Assembly: GCF_023100685.1 (NCBI RefSeq)
Contig: NZ_CP090064.1
Span: 3,038,001 to 3,102,000 of the forward strand
From: Proteus vulgaris
GTDB taxonomy: Bacteria; Pseudomonadota; Gammaproteobacteria; Enterobacterales; Enterobacteriaceae
Direction: 5' to 3'
DNA length: 64,000 nt
The number at the start of each line of letters is the position of its first letter. The stretch's first letter is position 1. A program made the position numbers and the translations under genes. The notes beneath the pieces are model-generated. The model saw only the letters and a program-made list of their open reading frames with translations, was not told the origin of the DNA and ran no database searches. This document shows, piece by piece, positions 1 through 9,181 of the stretch.

Positions 1-723
1 TGCATTTTTGTAGTGTTCAGCTAGATGGCTTGGTAAAGACCAAACAATAGAACAAGTATGAGGTTCAGAAAGAGGTAGAAATGCTAAAATACCTTCACCA
101 TGGAAGACTTGGCGAGCAACATTGTCGTGGGGTTGTTCAGTACGAATAGTAGCAACTAAGGCATGATGTTCATAATCCCAAAAAGTCAGAGGAATATCTG
201 CATGTTTACGTAACCATGAATTAGCACCATCGGCTCCGACAACTAATCTTGCCGTCAACATTTCACCATCATTAAGGGTAATAAATGCATCATTTTCCCC
301 CCAAACAACACGTTCAATTTGTGTCGATGAATAGAAGGTTATATCACTGTGGCTTTCACATTTTTGCCAAAGCACTTCTCGAATAAGGTTATTTTCGATA
401 ATAGAGCCTAAATGGCTGAACCCTTCTTTTTGTGCCGAAAATTCAATACGACCAAAACTATCTTGATCCCAAACTTCCATACCTTGGTAAGGCGTTGCTC
501 GTAAAGCATTTAAGTTTTCCCAAACACCTAATTTTTTCAGCAACATCTCACTGGCAGTATTAATAGCGGATACCCGTAATGAAAAATCATCTTGCGGGTG
601 AAAATGTTTTGTTACTGGGTGATTTTCTATTATCGCTATACGTAATCCACACCCGTGTAATCCGCTGGCTAATGCAAGCCCAACCATTCCACCACCAGCA
701 ATAACAACATCAAATGATTTCAT
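1..723 (-). CDS. ubiI: 2-octaprenylphenol hydroxylase UbiI (VisC), N-terminal part
   Basis: FAD-dependent aromatic hydroxylase of ubiquinone synthesis (C5 hydroxylation), working with the Ubi complex at the inner membrane. The reading frame begins at the ATG at 721-723 and runs off the left edge, so only about 240 N-terminal residues are visible. The start MKSFDVVIAGGGMVGLALAS carries the GxGxxG FAD-binding fold typical of the UbiH/UbiI/UbiF family, and the mid-region V-V-G-A-D-G-A-N-S motif is the family DG fingerprint. It lies downstream of ubiH in the same orientation, as in the pepP-ubiH-ubiI order of enterobacteria, but 201 bp separate the two, so it may have its own promoter. The assignment to UbiI rather than UbiF rests mainly on this context. 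Confidence 0.9.
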   Translation of the reverse strand, partial: MKSFDVVIAGGGMVGLALASGLHGCGLRIAIIENHPVTKHFHPQDDFSLRVSAINTASEMLLKKLGVWENLNALRATPYQGMEVWDQDSFGRIEFSAQKEGFSHLGSIIENNLIREVLWQKCESHSDITFYSSTQIERVVWGENDAFITLNDGEMLTARLVVGADGANSWLRKHADIPLTFWDYEHHALVATIRTEQPHDNVARQVFHGEGILAFLPLSEPHTCSIVWSLPSHLAEHYKNA

Positions 724-924
724 AATAAAATATCCTAAAAAGCGATTATTTTAGAGCGCGCTGTTCTTTTCTGCTTATTTTTAAAACAAAAAAAATTTAT
801 AAAGCAACCTATCTATTATTTTAAGTATTGATTGATATTAACAATGACCACTTAAAATAAAAATAGACGTTAAAAAACAGCCTTATAGGTTCGATGAAAA
901 TTGACCATCAAAGATCAACACGCT

Positions 925-2097
925 CTAGTCTGTCCAGCCCAGTGTTTGATGCGCCAATTTATCTCTCATCATTGGGAGCAACTCCATCGTCATTAATCCT
1001 AAGTTGCGAGAAACAATCAGTGGCACACAACGATTTGCAAACACTTTCACCAACCCATCAGTAATAGAGATTGTTTTTTCTCTATCTTGTTGGCGAAGTT
1101 GTTGATATTGATAGAGCACTCGGTAACTACCAATATCAGTATTAGTATTAATCGCTTGAGTGAGCGTATTGGCGAGTGCCATAACATCACGTAAACCAAG
1201 GTTAAAGCCTTGTCCAGCAATAGGATGGAGTGTTTGTGATGCATTGCCTACTAAGGCTAAACGGTGACTGATAATTTGATTGGCTTTTTGTAGCGCTAAA
1301 GGATAGCAATTTCGTTTACCGATATGCTCTATTTTTCCTAAACGCCAGCCAAAGTCACGTTGTAAATGTGCGATGGTTGTTTCATCATCCCACCGTGAAA
1401 TTTCATCCCATTTTTCAATCGGATGACACCACACTAATGAGCTACGTCCTTCACTCATCGGTAGCATTGCTAATGGGCCAAATTCAGTAAAACGCTCGAA
1501 GGCTTTTCCCTCTGGGTTTATTTCTGTTTTGACATTAGCAATTACGGCGACTTGATGATAAGGCTCACGTTGCCATTGAATATGGCATTGGTGGCCTATA
1601 GGCGAATTTGTACCATCTGCTGCAATCAGTAAATCACCTGTTAATTGCGTACCATTATCAAGCGTTACCTCAACGCAGTCTATATTACGCTGAACTTGTT
1701 CAACTTTAGCAGGGCAATAAAGCGTGATATTAGATTGCTTTTTTAGCTTGGCAAAGAGTTGCCGTCCTGCGTCATGCAGCTCAATCACATAACCCAGAGC
1801 GGATATATCATAGTCTTGTGCATGAATATTAACAAAACCACAATGACCTCTATCTGAGACATGAACGTGATTAATGGGGGTAACAAAAGGTTTTAATGTT
1901 GACCAAAGCCCAATTTGTGATAACCGCTTTGCGGTTCCATGGGCCAATGCAATCGCTCTTGCATCAAATCCAGGGTGCCCATTATCAGGCTCTCTTGCTT
2001 CAATTAACGAAATTGAAATATTGCCTTTGTTTAATGCAGAAAGAGCCAGTGCTAATGTTGCACCCGCCATTCCACCACCCACAATAATCACATTCAT
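925..2097 (-). CDS. ubiH: 2-octaprenyl-6-methoxyphenyl hydroxylase UbiH
   Basis: FAD monooxygenase for the C1 hydroxylation step of ubiquinone synthesis. The protein is 390 residues, normal for the family. Visible motifs are the N-terminal FAD Rossmann motif GGGMAGA near residues 7-13, the central LIAADGTNS segment containing the DG motif, and the C-terminal GNASQTLHPIAGQGFNLGLR block that binds the FAD ribityl/phosphate. The start lies 13 bp after the pepP stop, so the two are almost certainly co-transcribed. UbiH and UbiI are paralogues; the protein resembles UbiH more and sits in the UbiH position. Confidence 0.95.
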   Translation of the reverse strand: MNVIIVGGGMAGATLALALSALNKGNISISLIEAREPDNGHPGFDARAIALAHGTAKRLSQIGLWSTLKPFVTPINHVHVSDRGHCGFVNIHAQDYDISALGYVIELHDAGRQLFAKLKKQSNITLYCPAKVEQVQRNIDCVEVTLDNGTQLTGDLLIAADGTNSPIGHQCHIQWQREPYHQVAVIANVKTEINPEGKAFERFTEFGPLAMLPMSEGRSSLVWCHPIEKWDEISRWDDETTIAHLQRDFGWRLGKIEHIGKRNCYPLALQKANQIISHRLALVGNASQTLHPIAGQGFNLGLRDVMALANTLTQAINTNTDIGSYRVLYQYQQLRQQDREKTISITDGLVKVFANRCVPLIVSRNLGLMTMELLPMMRDKLAHQTLGWTD

Positions 2098-2110
2098 ACT
2101 GATTTTAGCC

Positions 2111-3421
2111 TTAAATTTTTCCTGCCATCAGAGCTTCAATTTCATCAGGATCTTTAACGACAGATGCCGTTAAGTTCTCATTACCCGTTTCAGTGATAAC
2201 AATGTCATCTTCAATACGAATACCAATACCGCGATACTCTTGTGGTACATCGGCATCTGGCGCGATATATAATCCCGGTTCGATAGTCAGCACCATGCCT
2301 GGTTCTAAAATACGGTCACGATCTGTGCCATAATGTCCAACATCATGAACATCAAGGCCTAACCAATGGCTTAGGCTATGCATAAAGAAACGCTGATAAG
2401 CTTTGGTTTCAATAAGATGCTCAATTTCACCGTGCATAATGCCCAGTTTAACCAATCCTTCGACCATGATATACACGACATGCTCAGTGACTTCTTTGAT
2501 GCTTGTACCAGGTTTGTACAATTCCAAAGATACATTGATGGATTTTAATACAATGTCATAAATTTCACGTTGTTGACGGCTAAATTTACCATTGACAGGG
2601 AAAGTACGAGTGATATCACCTGCATAACCTTCATATTCACAGCCTGCGTCAATGAGTACTAAATCCCCATCACGCATTTTGGTTTCATTTTCGGTGTAGT
2701 GAAGAATACACCCATTTTCACCACTCCCTACAATACTGTTATATGAAGGGAAACGAGCGCCGTGAGAAACGAACTCATGTTCTATTTCACCTTGCAGCTG
2801 ATATTCATACATACCCGGCTGACATTTTTGCATCGCTCGAGTATGTGCTAACGCTGTAATTTTTCCTGCCTTACGCAGTAATTCAAGTTCAAAGTCAGAT
2901 TTAAAGAGACGTTGCTCATGAACGAGAGGACGCCAATCAATAATAGTTTGAGGCGCTTTTAAATTCCGACGAGAGCCTTTTCTTAAGGTTTCTAATGCAT
3001 TAAAAACGATTTCATCAGCAAATGCATATTCGCCCTGAGCGTGATAAACAACATCTAATCCGTTTAATAATTGGTAAAGTTGCTCACCAACATCTTCATA
3101 AGGAAGTGCCTTATCAACACCTAATTTTTCAGGCGCAGCTTCTTGTCCAAGACGACGACCAAACCAGATCTCAGTCGTTAAATCTCTTACACGATTAAAG
3201 AGCACACTATGGTTATGTGTTTCATCACTCTTAATCAGTACAAGAATAGCCTCAGGTTCGCTGAAACCAGTTAGATAAAGGAAATCACTATGCTGGCGAT
3301 AAGGATACTCACTATCCGCATTACGTTGCGCTGGTGGTGCGGCAAAAAAGATGGCGGCACTCGCAGGCTTCATTTGAGCTAATAATGCCTGACGACGGGA
3401 TAAAAATTCTTGCTTATTCAT
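2111..3421 (-). CDS. pepP: Xaa-Pro aminopeptidase PepP
   Basis: Manganese-dependent aminopeptidase P that removes an N-terminal residue preceding proline; cytoplasmic and tetrameric in E. coli. It has the N-terminal creatinase-like domain followed by the pita-bread metallopeptidase fold. Metal ligands are recognisable in DAGCEY, GDITRTFPVNGKF, HSLSHWLGLDVHD and the two late glutamates in TIEPGLY and GIRIEDD. I place the start at the ATG at 3419-3421, because an AGGAG sequence sits a suitable distance upstream; a GTG two codons earlier abuts that site and is unlikely. It is the second gene of the ygfB-pepP-ubiH-ubiI series and precedes ubiH by 13 bp. Confidence 0.96.
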   Translation of the reverse strand: MNKQEFLSRRQALLAQMKPASAAIFFAAPPAQRNADSEYPYRQHSDFLYLTGFSEPEAILVLIKSDETHNHSVLFNRVRDLTTEIWFGRRLGQEAAPEKLGVDKALPYEDVGEQLYQLLNGLDVVYHAQGEYAFADEIVFNALETLRKGSRRNLKAPQTIIDWRPLVHEQRLFKSDFELELLRKAGKITALAHTRAMQKCQPGMYEYQLQGEIEHEFVSHGARFPSYNSIVGSGENGCILHYTENETKMRDGDLVLIDAGCEYEGYAGDITRTFPVNGKFSRQQREIYDIVLKSINVSLELYKPGTSIKEVTEHVVYIMVEGLVKLGIMHGEIEHLIETKAYQRFFMHSLSHWLGLDVHDVGHYGTDRDRILEPGMVLTIEPGLYIAPDADVPQEYRGIGIRIEDDIVITETGNENLTASVVKDPDEIEALMAGKI

Positions 3422-3472
3422 ACCCACTCCTGTCTTTCGTTTATCTTTATGATTATCTAATGAATGATGCCA

Positions 3473-4051
3473 TTAATGTAGTATACGTTGCTCATTTTGT
3501 TCATTATTTTCTTTGTCTTTTGGTGCGACAAATGTGATATAACAAAGTTGAACAGATACTTTCACATATTCGCTAACTTCTTCTAGCGCATCTTCAAGTT
3601 CTTCTTGGTTTTCATCTTCTTCATAACCTAGCGCACCAATATTACGTAAATCGGTGATAACTTCAGTCAACTCTTTATGCTCAGATAATTTAGGTTGTGC
3701 AACACCCAAGCCTAAAAGAAAATGATTAACCCACCCTGCAAGAGCATCTGCTCTTAGAAAAACGGATTCGGATTCATCGGGAACTAACATTGAGAAGTTA
3801 AATACACTGTCATCAAGTTGTTCGTAAGTAATGTGATAAAGCGCTTCGAGTGGGTCTGATAACGTTTTAGGGAAAGCTAAACCTTCATTGGTTAAATCAT
3901 GCAATAAGGTTTTCCAACTGCTGTCGCGCACAGCGCCACAAATAAATCCTGTAATCAATCCGTGCATTTCAGCTACCGTTAAAGGCACAGTATGTTGCTG
4001 TAATAAAGCATCAATAGATTGATAATTTGGTAATGTGTTTTGTTTTGACAT
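3473..4051 (-). CDS. ygfB: YgfB/UPF0149 family protein
   Basis: A 192-residue acidic protein of the UPF0149/YecA-like family, with the conserved segment A-E-M-H-G-L-I-T-G-F-I-C-G near residues 28-40. Its molecular role is not settled in enterobacteria; in Pseudomonas a homologue modulates ampDh3 expression and beta-lactam resistance, and I do not infer that role here. It heads the ygfB-pepP-ubiH group and is divergent from zapA, the same arrangement as in E. coli. The 176-bp divergent spacer presumably holds both promoters. There is no signal peptide or membrane segment. Confidence 0.93.
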   Translation of the reverse strand: MSKQNTLPNYQSIDALLQQHTVPLTVAEMHGLITGFICGAVRDSSWKTLLHDLTNEGLAFPKTLSDPLEALYHITYEQLDDSVFNFSMLVPDESESVFLRADALAGWVNHFLLGLGVAQPKLSEHKELTEVITDLRNIGALGYEEDENQEELEDALEEVSEYVKVSVQLCYITFVAPKDKENNEQNEQRILH

Positions 4052-4227
4052 AAGAATAAACGTCGCATTTAGGGGAATAGTTCAAGATATGCTACCATCA
4101 ATAGAAGTCGCTGTACCAGTTAAGCCATGTTAATCATTGGAATTTTTGTAGTAATAGCGTTTAATACAGCGTTATAACCGTATACACTACTCAACACGTA
4201 GCACAGATTTTATGTCAGGAAGGAATC

Positions 4228-4557
4228 ATGTCCGCACAACCCGTTGAACTTCAAATTTTTGGGCGATCATTACGTGTCAATTGCCCACCAGAACAAAAAG
4301 ATGCTTTACTGGCTTCTGCTGCTGAACTTGAACAACGATTACAAGATCTCAAAGAGCGCAGTGGTGTTTCCAATACAGAGCACTTAATTTTTATCGTGGC
4401 ATTAAATATGAGTCATGAGTTGGCAGAAGAAAAGTTAAAAACTAGAGACTATGCCTACAACATGGAAGAGAAGATAAAAATGCTACAACAATCTATTGAA
4501 CAAGCTTTACACGATCAAGGCAAGCACCACGATCGCACTTTTTCAACTGCGAAGTAG
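4228..4557 (+). CDS. zapA: Cell division protein ZapA
   Basis: Small FtsZ-associated protein (109 residues) that crosslinks FtsZ protofilaments and stabilises the Z ring. The N-terminal globular part begins [20 protein letters not shown], followed by a long helical coiled-coil (about residues 60-100, rich in E/K/Q heptads). A strong ribosome site (GGAAGGA) lies a few bases before the ATG. It is immediately upstream of the 6S RNA gene and fau, the conserved enterobacterial order. Its partners FtsZ and ZapD are encoded elsewhere in this window. Confidence 0.96.
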   Translation: MSAQPVELQIFGRSLRVNCPPEQKDALLASAAELEQRLQDLKERSGVSNTEHLIFIVALNMSHELAEEKLKTRDYAYNMEEKIKMLQQSIEQALHDQGKHHDRTFSTAK

Positions 4558-4667
4558 ATTTGTTCAGAAAGCATGCGTACGCCACGAAATTCACAGATAA
4601 TAGGTTGCTTTCTACAATTAAAATAATACAATAGTTCATAGATAAGGTGCTTAACAGCATCCACCAA

Positions 4668-4851
4668 ATTTCTCTGAGATGTTTGCCAGTGGGCCAGTCC
4701 CCTGAGCCGATATTCGAAACACATAGAATGTGGTGATCTGTTACTTGTGAGCATACCTGATTCGTTCAGGCAGCCTAATGGTAACAACACTATGTTCACC
4801 TTGGACCATGGGTTCAAGGGTTACAGCCTACGGCGGCATCTTGGAGACCTC
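4668..4851 (+). ncRNA. ssrS: 6S RNA
   Basis: Inhibitory RNA that binds the sigma70 RNA polymerase holoenzyme by mimicking an open promoter and accumulates in stationary phase. The 184-nt length equals that of the E. coli RNA. Strongly conserved blocks are visible: ATTTCTCTGAGATG at the 5' end, GGGCCAGTCCCCTGAGCC in the 5' arm, and GGGTTCAAGGGTTACAGCC followed by GGCGGCATCTTGGAGA in the 3' arm. The ends can pair to form the closing stem. The position zapA-ssrS-fau is conserved. Processing ends are inferred by alignment to the remembered E. coli sequence. Confidence 0.96.
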
Positions 4852-4856
4852 TACTA

Positions 4857-4908
4857 AAGTTCTGAATACTGAGTATTTTATAAATACTTAATATTTAGAA
4901 CTTTTTTT
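4857..4908 (+). terminator. Intrinsic terminator after 6S RNA
   Basis: A roughly 22-bp stem starting AAGTTCTGAATACTGAG pairs with a downstream arm ending TTAGAACTT, using several G-U pairs, and is followed by a run of T. The stem is almost entirely A/T. It probably ends the ssrS primary transcript before fau, or allows partial read-through into fau as known for the E. coli ssrS-ygfA dicistron. Confidence 0.75.
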
Positions 4909-5023
4909 ATGCGTCTAATTCCTTAATTCTTCAACTTCTTCGCTTTCTTACCTCTAAAGTGTGATAAATTGACTAAAATGATAATTCCCACTTAATGACC
5001 ACTACTTATTGATGGATTGATGA

Positions 5024-5617
5024 ATGACTCAGACATCACTGTTTCAACAAAGAGATGAGATACGTAAAGCAATTCGCCAAAAAAGACGTTTACTCACATC
5101 ACAACAGCAGCAGCGAGCTGCATATCAATTATGTGAACGCGTTCTCAGTCATCCCAAAATCCAACATGCACACACCCTTGCCTTATTTCTCTCTTTTGAT
5201 GGTGAAATTGATACATCACCTTTAATTTCACAATTATGGGCAATGAAGAAACAGATTTGTTTACCCGTTTTACACCCTTTTCATCGCCATCATCTTCTCT
5301 TTTTACGTTATACACCAACCACTGTTTTAGTGAAAAATCGCTTTGCAATTTCAGAACCGCCTTTAAATGTAAATGCAGTTATTCCCCCAGATAATATCGA
5401 TATTATTTTTACACCATTAGTGGCTTTTGATGCTCAAGGCCAACGATTAGGTATGGGAGGCGGTTTTTACGATAGAACGTTAGAAAACTGGCAACAAAAA
5501 TCATTTTATCCAATAGGGCTTGCTCATGCTTGCCAACAAGTTGAACATCTCCCTATTGCAAATTGGGATGTTCCATTACCTGAGATCATCACTCCAGAAA
5601 AAATATGGAATTTTTAA
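5024..5617 (+). CDS. fau: 5-formyltetrahydrofolate cyclo-ligase
   Basis: Converts 5-formyl-THF to 5,10-methenyl-THF with ATP (also named ygfA). The 197-residue protein shows the family signature GQRLGMGGGFYDRTL near the C-terminal third, containing the folate/ATP-binding glycine-rich loop, plus the basic N-terminal segment RKAIRQKRR that contacts nucleotide. The position after ssrS is the conserved one; in E. coli the pair forms a dicistron linked to stationary phase and persister formation. The next gene in E. coli is serA; here a 5.5-kb secretion cassette intervenes. Confidence 0.95.
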   Translation: MTQTSLFQQRDEIRKAIRQKRRLLTSQQQQRAAYQLCERVLSHPKIQHAHTLALFLSFDGEIDTSPLISQLWAMKKQICLPVLHPFHRHHLLFLRYTPTTVLVKNRFAISEPPLNVNAVIPPDNIDIIFTPLVAFDAQGQRLGMGGGFYDRTLENWQQKSFYPIGLAHACQQVEHLPIANWDVPLPEIITPEKIWNF

Positions 5618-5637
5618 TATTCTGAACAACTCATTTT

Positions 5638-5667
5638 AAAACACCGAACATTATCTGTGTTTTTTTA
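5638..5667 (+). terminator. Probable terminator after fau
   Basis: A short AAACAC / GTGTTT stem with a 12-nt loop, followed by seven or more T residues and then a very AT-rich tract. The stem is weak, but the T run directly following it and its place between fau and the unrelated exporter genes support a terminator. Confidence 0.45.
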
Positions 5668-5738
5668 TATTTTTTATTTTAGAAAAAACTTTAAATACCT
5701 TTTTATACCCCAACCAATCTAAAGGTATTTTTATTTAA

Positions 5739-7799
5739 ATGAAAAATGAAAAAGATGTTCATCTTATAAAATGCATTAACATTATTATCAGCCTAACTAA
5801 AAACAAAGAAATAGAAATAAAAAACAATCACACAATAAAGGATTTAGAAAAAGAATATAAATTTAAATTAAAAAAAATAAAATCATCACTTATATTTAAA
5901 AAACAACTTAATCATAAAATTATTTTTTATGACGAAAGTAAAAATTTATTCATATTATTAAAACAAAATAAAAATGATTTTCTTATTTATAATTATCAAA
6001 CTCATAAAATAGAGAAAATTAATAAAGATAAAATCATTAAGATAAATATAATCCATGCTTATCACCTTGATTTTAAAGCACAGCATCATTTTGATATCAA
6101 TTGGTTTTTCCCTATATTCATACGCTATAAAGCTATTTTTTATCGTGTTTTATTCTATTCATTAATCTTACAGTTATTATCTTTGGCTAGTCCTTTAGTT
6201 ACACAAATCATTATGGACAAAGTAATTGTACATCAAGCATTATCAACACTTGATGTATTAGTAGTTGGATTGATCTTTATTGCTATTTCAGAAGGAACTT
6301 TGAAAGGCATTAGAGAATATATATATCATCATACCGCAAATAAAATTGATATCAGCTTAAGTTTAAAAATGGCTAACCATTTATTAAAATTACCCATAAG
6401 TTACTTTAAGTCTCGACAAACTGGGATCATTGTAACTCGAGTAAAAGAGTTAGATATTATTAGAGATTTTATCACCAATACATTATTAATGTTATTTGTC
6501 GATTTTTCTTTTATCTTTATATTTATCTTTGTCATGGCAATTTTATCAATAAAGCTAACATTATTTTTTATGGCAACCCTTCCACTTTATTTTATTTTGG
6601 CTAAATTGCTTGCCCCAAAGATAGAACTAGCCGTTCAACAGCTTTATCAAAAAATAGCGACCAATACGGCATTTCTTACCGAAAGTTTAAGTGGCATCGA
6701 AACCATTAAAAGCCTTTCTCTGGAGCCTAGATTTACACAACAATGGCATACACAAATTCATCAGCTTACCTGTAAAAATTTAACACTTCAGAGTATAGAC
6801 TCACTCTCTCGCTTTATTGTGCTATTTATCAATAAAACAACAACAGCATTACTGCTATGGCTAGGTGCTTATGAAGTGATTTCACACTCAATGACAATTG
6901 GTCAGCTAATTGCCTTTATTATGCTACTAGGATATTGCCTACAACCTTTAGCAGTCGCTATTGATGTTTGGGGAAAATATATCAGAACAAAAACAGCCAT
7001 TTATAATTTACAAGATATTCTTAATCTACCTAATGAGCAAAATATCATAGGCTCAAACACCAAACTTCAAGGTGACATTACGTTTGATAACGTAAGTTTC
7101 TGTTATCAAAATAATACACCACTTATTTTACGCAATATTTCATTACAGATAAAAAAACATGAAGTTATTGGTATTGTGGGAACTTCCGGTTCGGGGAAAA
7201 GCACCTTAGCGCGTCTGATTTCGGGTCTGTATACACCACAATCAGGTTGTATAAAATTTGATAATATTCCGCTATCACAGCTTCATTTAAAGTGTGTACG
7301 CCAACAAATTGGTTTTGTACTACAAGAAAATTTTTTATTTCACTTAACGATCTTTGACAATATTAAACTGATGCACCCCCAAGCTTCTTTAGAAGAAGTG
7401 ATTGATGTTGCAAAAATCGCAGGTGCACATGAGTTTATTTTAAAATTACCGTTAGGATATGACACCTTGATCACCGAGGGAGGAACATCCTTATCAGGAG
7501 GGCAACGCCAACGTATTGCTATTGCTAGAGCCTTATTAACATCACCTAAAATTTTGATCTTTGATGAAGCTACCAGCGCGTTAGATGATGATTCTCAAAC
7601 GATTATTCAAAATAACCTTCCACTTATTACACAAAATAAAACCGTAATTATCATTGCCCATCGTCTGTCAACAATACGAGATTGTCATCGTATTATTGTG
7701 TTAAATAAGGGACAAATTGTAGAAGAAGGGAGACACGAAGTTTTAATTAAAAATAACGGTGATTACAAAAAACTTTGGCAAATTCAACAAGGATGTTGA
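5739..7799 (+). CDS. Type I secretion ABC transporter, RtxB-like position
   Basis: Inner-membrane ATPase of a type I secretion system (686 residues). Residues 1 to about 115 form a lysine/asparagine-rich C39-peptidase-like domain without a recognisable catalytic His (the equivalent strand reads K-N-L-F-I-L-L), so it should act as a docking domain rather than a protease, as in HlyB. A six-helix ABC transmembrane region spans about 125-420. The nucleotide-binding domain is intact: Walker A GTSGSGKS at 481-488, signature LSGGQRQR at 585-592, Walker B ILIFDEATSALD from 605 with the catalytic Glu, and the H-loop in IIAHRLS. It is followed after 2 bp by a HlyD-type gene and then a second ABC gene. 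N-terminal codons are extremely AT-rich compared with fau and serA, suggesting acquisition. The substrate is unknown. Confidence 0.88.
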   Translation: MKNEKDVHLIKCINIIISLTKNKEIEIKNNHTIKDLEKEYKFKLKKIKSSLIFKKQLNHKIIFYDESKNLFILLKQNKNDFLIYNYQTHKIEKINKDKIIKINIIHAYHLDFKAQHHFDINWFFPIFIRYKAIFYRVLFYSLILQLLSLASPLVTQIIMDKVIVHQALSTLDVLVVGLIFIAISEGTLKGIREYIYHHTANKIDISLSLKMANHLLKLPISYFKSRQTGIIVTRVKELDIIRDFITNTLLMLFVDFSFIFIFIFVMAILSIKLTLFFMATLPLYFILAKLLAPKIELAVQQLYQKIATNTAFLTESLSGIETIKSLSLEPRFTQQWHTQIHQLTCKNLTLQSIDSLSRFIVLFINKTTTALLLWLGAYEVISHSMTIGQLIAFIMLLGYCLQPLAVAIDVWGKYIRTKTAIYNLQDILNLPNEQNIIGSNTKLQGDITFDNVSFCYQNNTPLILRNISLQIKKHEVIGIVGTSGSGKSTLARLISGLYTPQSGCIKFDNIPLSQLHLKCVRQQIGFVLQENFLFHLTIFDNIKLMHPQASLEEVIDVAKIAGAHEFILKLPLGYDTLITEGGTSLSGGQRQRIAIARALLTSPKILIFDEATSALDDDSQTIIQNNLPLITQNKTVIIIAHRLSTIRDCHRIIVLNKGQIVEEGRHEVLIKNNGDYKKLWQIQQGC

Positions 7800-7801
7800 G
7801 C

Positions 7802-9163
7802 ATGAAACTAAATATAAAACACTTATTATCGACGGTCTTTCAACCTAATAAAAAGTCGCTCTACTATGATTTTTATCCTAATCATATAGCTCTTATAGAA
7901 AAACCATTGACCCCTTATAGTCGTTATATTGCTTCTATCATTTCACTCAGTATTGTGGCTTTTATTTTGTGGATTTATTTTGGGAAATTAGATGTGCAAT
8001 CCCCTGCAATGGGTAAGCTTGTCGTTACTGGTCGTTCCCAAATAATTCAAATACATGAGCCTAGTCGATTGGCTATTCTTCATGTAAAAGATGGGCAAAA
8101 AGTTAATCAAGGTGATGCTTTATTAACACTTGATATATTGGGTATTGATGAGGAAATTAAAGGGATAAGAAAAAAAAGGGATGATCTACTATTACTTAAA
8201 ATTCGCTATCAAGCCTTGAGCCAAGAAGTATCACCTAAAAATCTTTATCATTTTAATAAATTAGATAATAAAATAAAAAAATCAATCTTATTAGGTTATC
8301 AGAAAGAAAAAGATGAATTTGATAGCAATATAAATGTATTAGAAACCGAAATTGAAGTAAATAATAAAAATCAAACATTAACTTACAATGATCTATTGTC
8401 TTTAAAAAAGATACAAAAAAACATAAAGCAACGATTTATTATTAGAGAAAATCTTTACAATAAAAAAATAATTAGCAAAATGGAATATCTTGAAAGTGAA
8501 AAAGAATTATTAGAAATAAATCGTTCAATAACAATAAAGAATGCAGAATTACATATTATTAAAAGCCAAGAACAACAATTAAATAAAAATTTAAATCAAT
8601 TAGAAAAACAAAAAAAACTAGAATGGCATGATAAGTATAAGAAATATGAGAGCGAGTTATTAATTTATACTCAAAATCTTAATCATTTCCAAAAGCGACA
8701 GCAACTCAAAATAGTACGTTCACCCATCACAGGAACAGTGCAACAAATTTCTATTTATACACTCGGCAGCGTATTACAACCTTCACAAAATGTCATGACG
8801 ATAGTACCCAATCATCAAGAGAATTTTGCAGAGGTTAATCTTCTCAATAGAGATATCGGTTTTATTCATATTGGACAAAAAGCGATGATAAAAATAGATG
8901 CTTTTCCTTATACTCGTTATGGCACAATTGAAGGGGAAATTATTAATATCGCTAAAGATTCTATTCAACATGAACAATTAGGTTTAGTTTACCCCGCTAC
9001 AATTAAATTAAATAAACAAACCATTGAAAAGAATAATCAATATTATCAACTTACTCCGGGGATGTCTTTAGTCGCTGAGATAATTACAGATAAACGCCGT
9101 GTTATTGATTATATTTTAAGCCCAATAGAAGTTTATCGATATAACGCACTGACTGAAAAATAG
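7802..9163 (+). CDS. HlyD-family membrane-fusion (periplasmic adaptor) protein
   Basis: Adaptor joining the ABC transporter to an outer-membrane TolC-type channel (453 residues). It has a cytoplasmic N-terminus of about 40 residues, one membrane helix at about 42-60, a split lipoyl motif (first half around IHEPSRLAILHVKDGQ, second half around VRSPITGTVQQISIYTLG), a long charged coiled-coil hairpin between them, and a beta-barrel C-terminus ending in the HlyD-type TPGMSLVAEI region. I chose the ATG at 7802: it is 2 bp after the preceding stop and is preceded by AAGGA, while the longer in-frame start overlaps the transporter. No tolC is present here, so it probably uses the housekeeping TolC. 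Confidence 0.9.
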   Translation: MKLNIKHLLSTVFQPNKKSLYYDFYPNHIALIEKPLTPYSRYIASIISLSIVAFILWIYFGKLDVQSPAMGKLVVTGRSQIIQIHEPSRLAILHVKDGQKVNQGDALLTLDILGIDEEIKGIRKKRDDLLLLKIRYQALSQEVSPKNLYHFNKLDNKIKKSILLGYQKEKDEFDSNINVLETEIEVNNKNQTLTYNDLLSLKKIQKNIKQRFIIRENLYNKKIISKMEYLESEKELLEINRSITIKNAELHIIKSQEQQLNKNLNQLEKQKKLEWHDKYKKYESELLIYTQNLNHFQKRQQLKIVRSPITGTVQQISIYTLGSVLQPSQNVMTIVPNHQENFAEVNLLNRDIGFIHIGQKAMIKIDAFPYTRYGTIEGEIINIAKDSIQHEQLGLVYPATIKLNKQTIEKNNQYYQLTPGMSLVAEIITDKRRVIDYILSPIEVYRYNALTEK

Positions 9164-9181
9164 GATTGGGTATTTAATATC

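Noticed and set aside
4515..4817. A 100-codon minus-strand reading frame
   Set aside because: It overlaps the 3' end of zapA and most of the 6S RNA gene in antisense; the conserved RNA explains the sequence.
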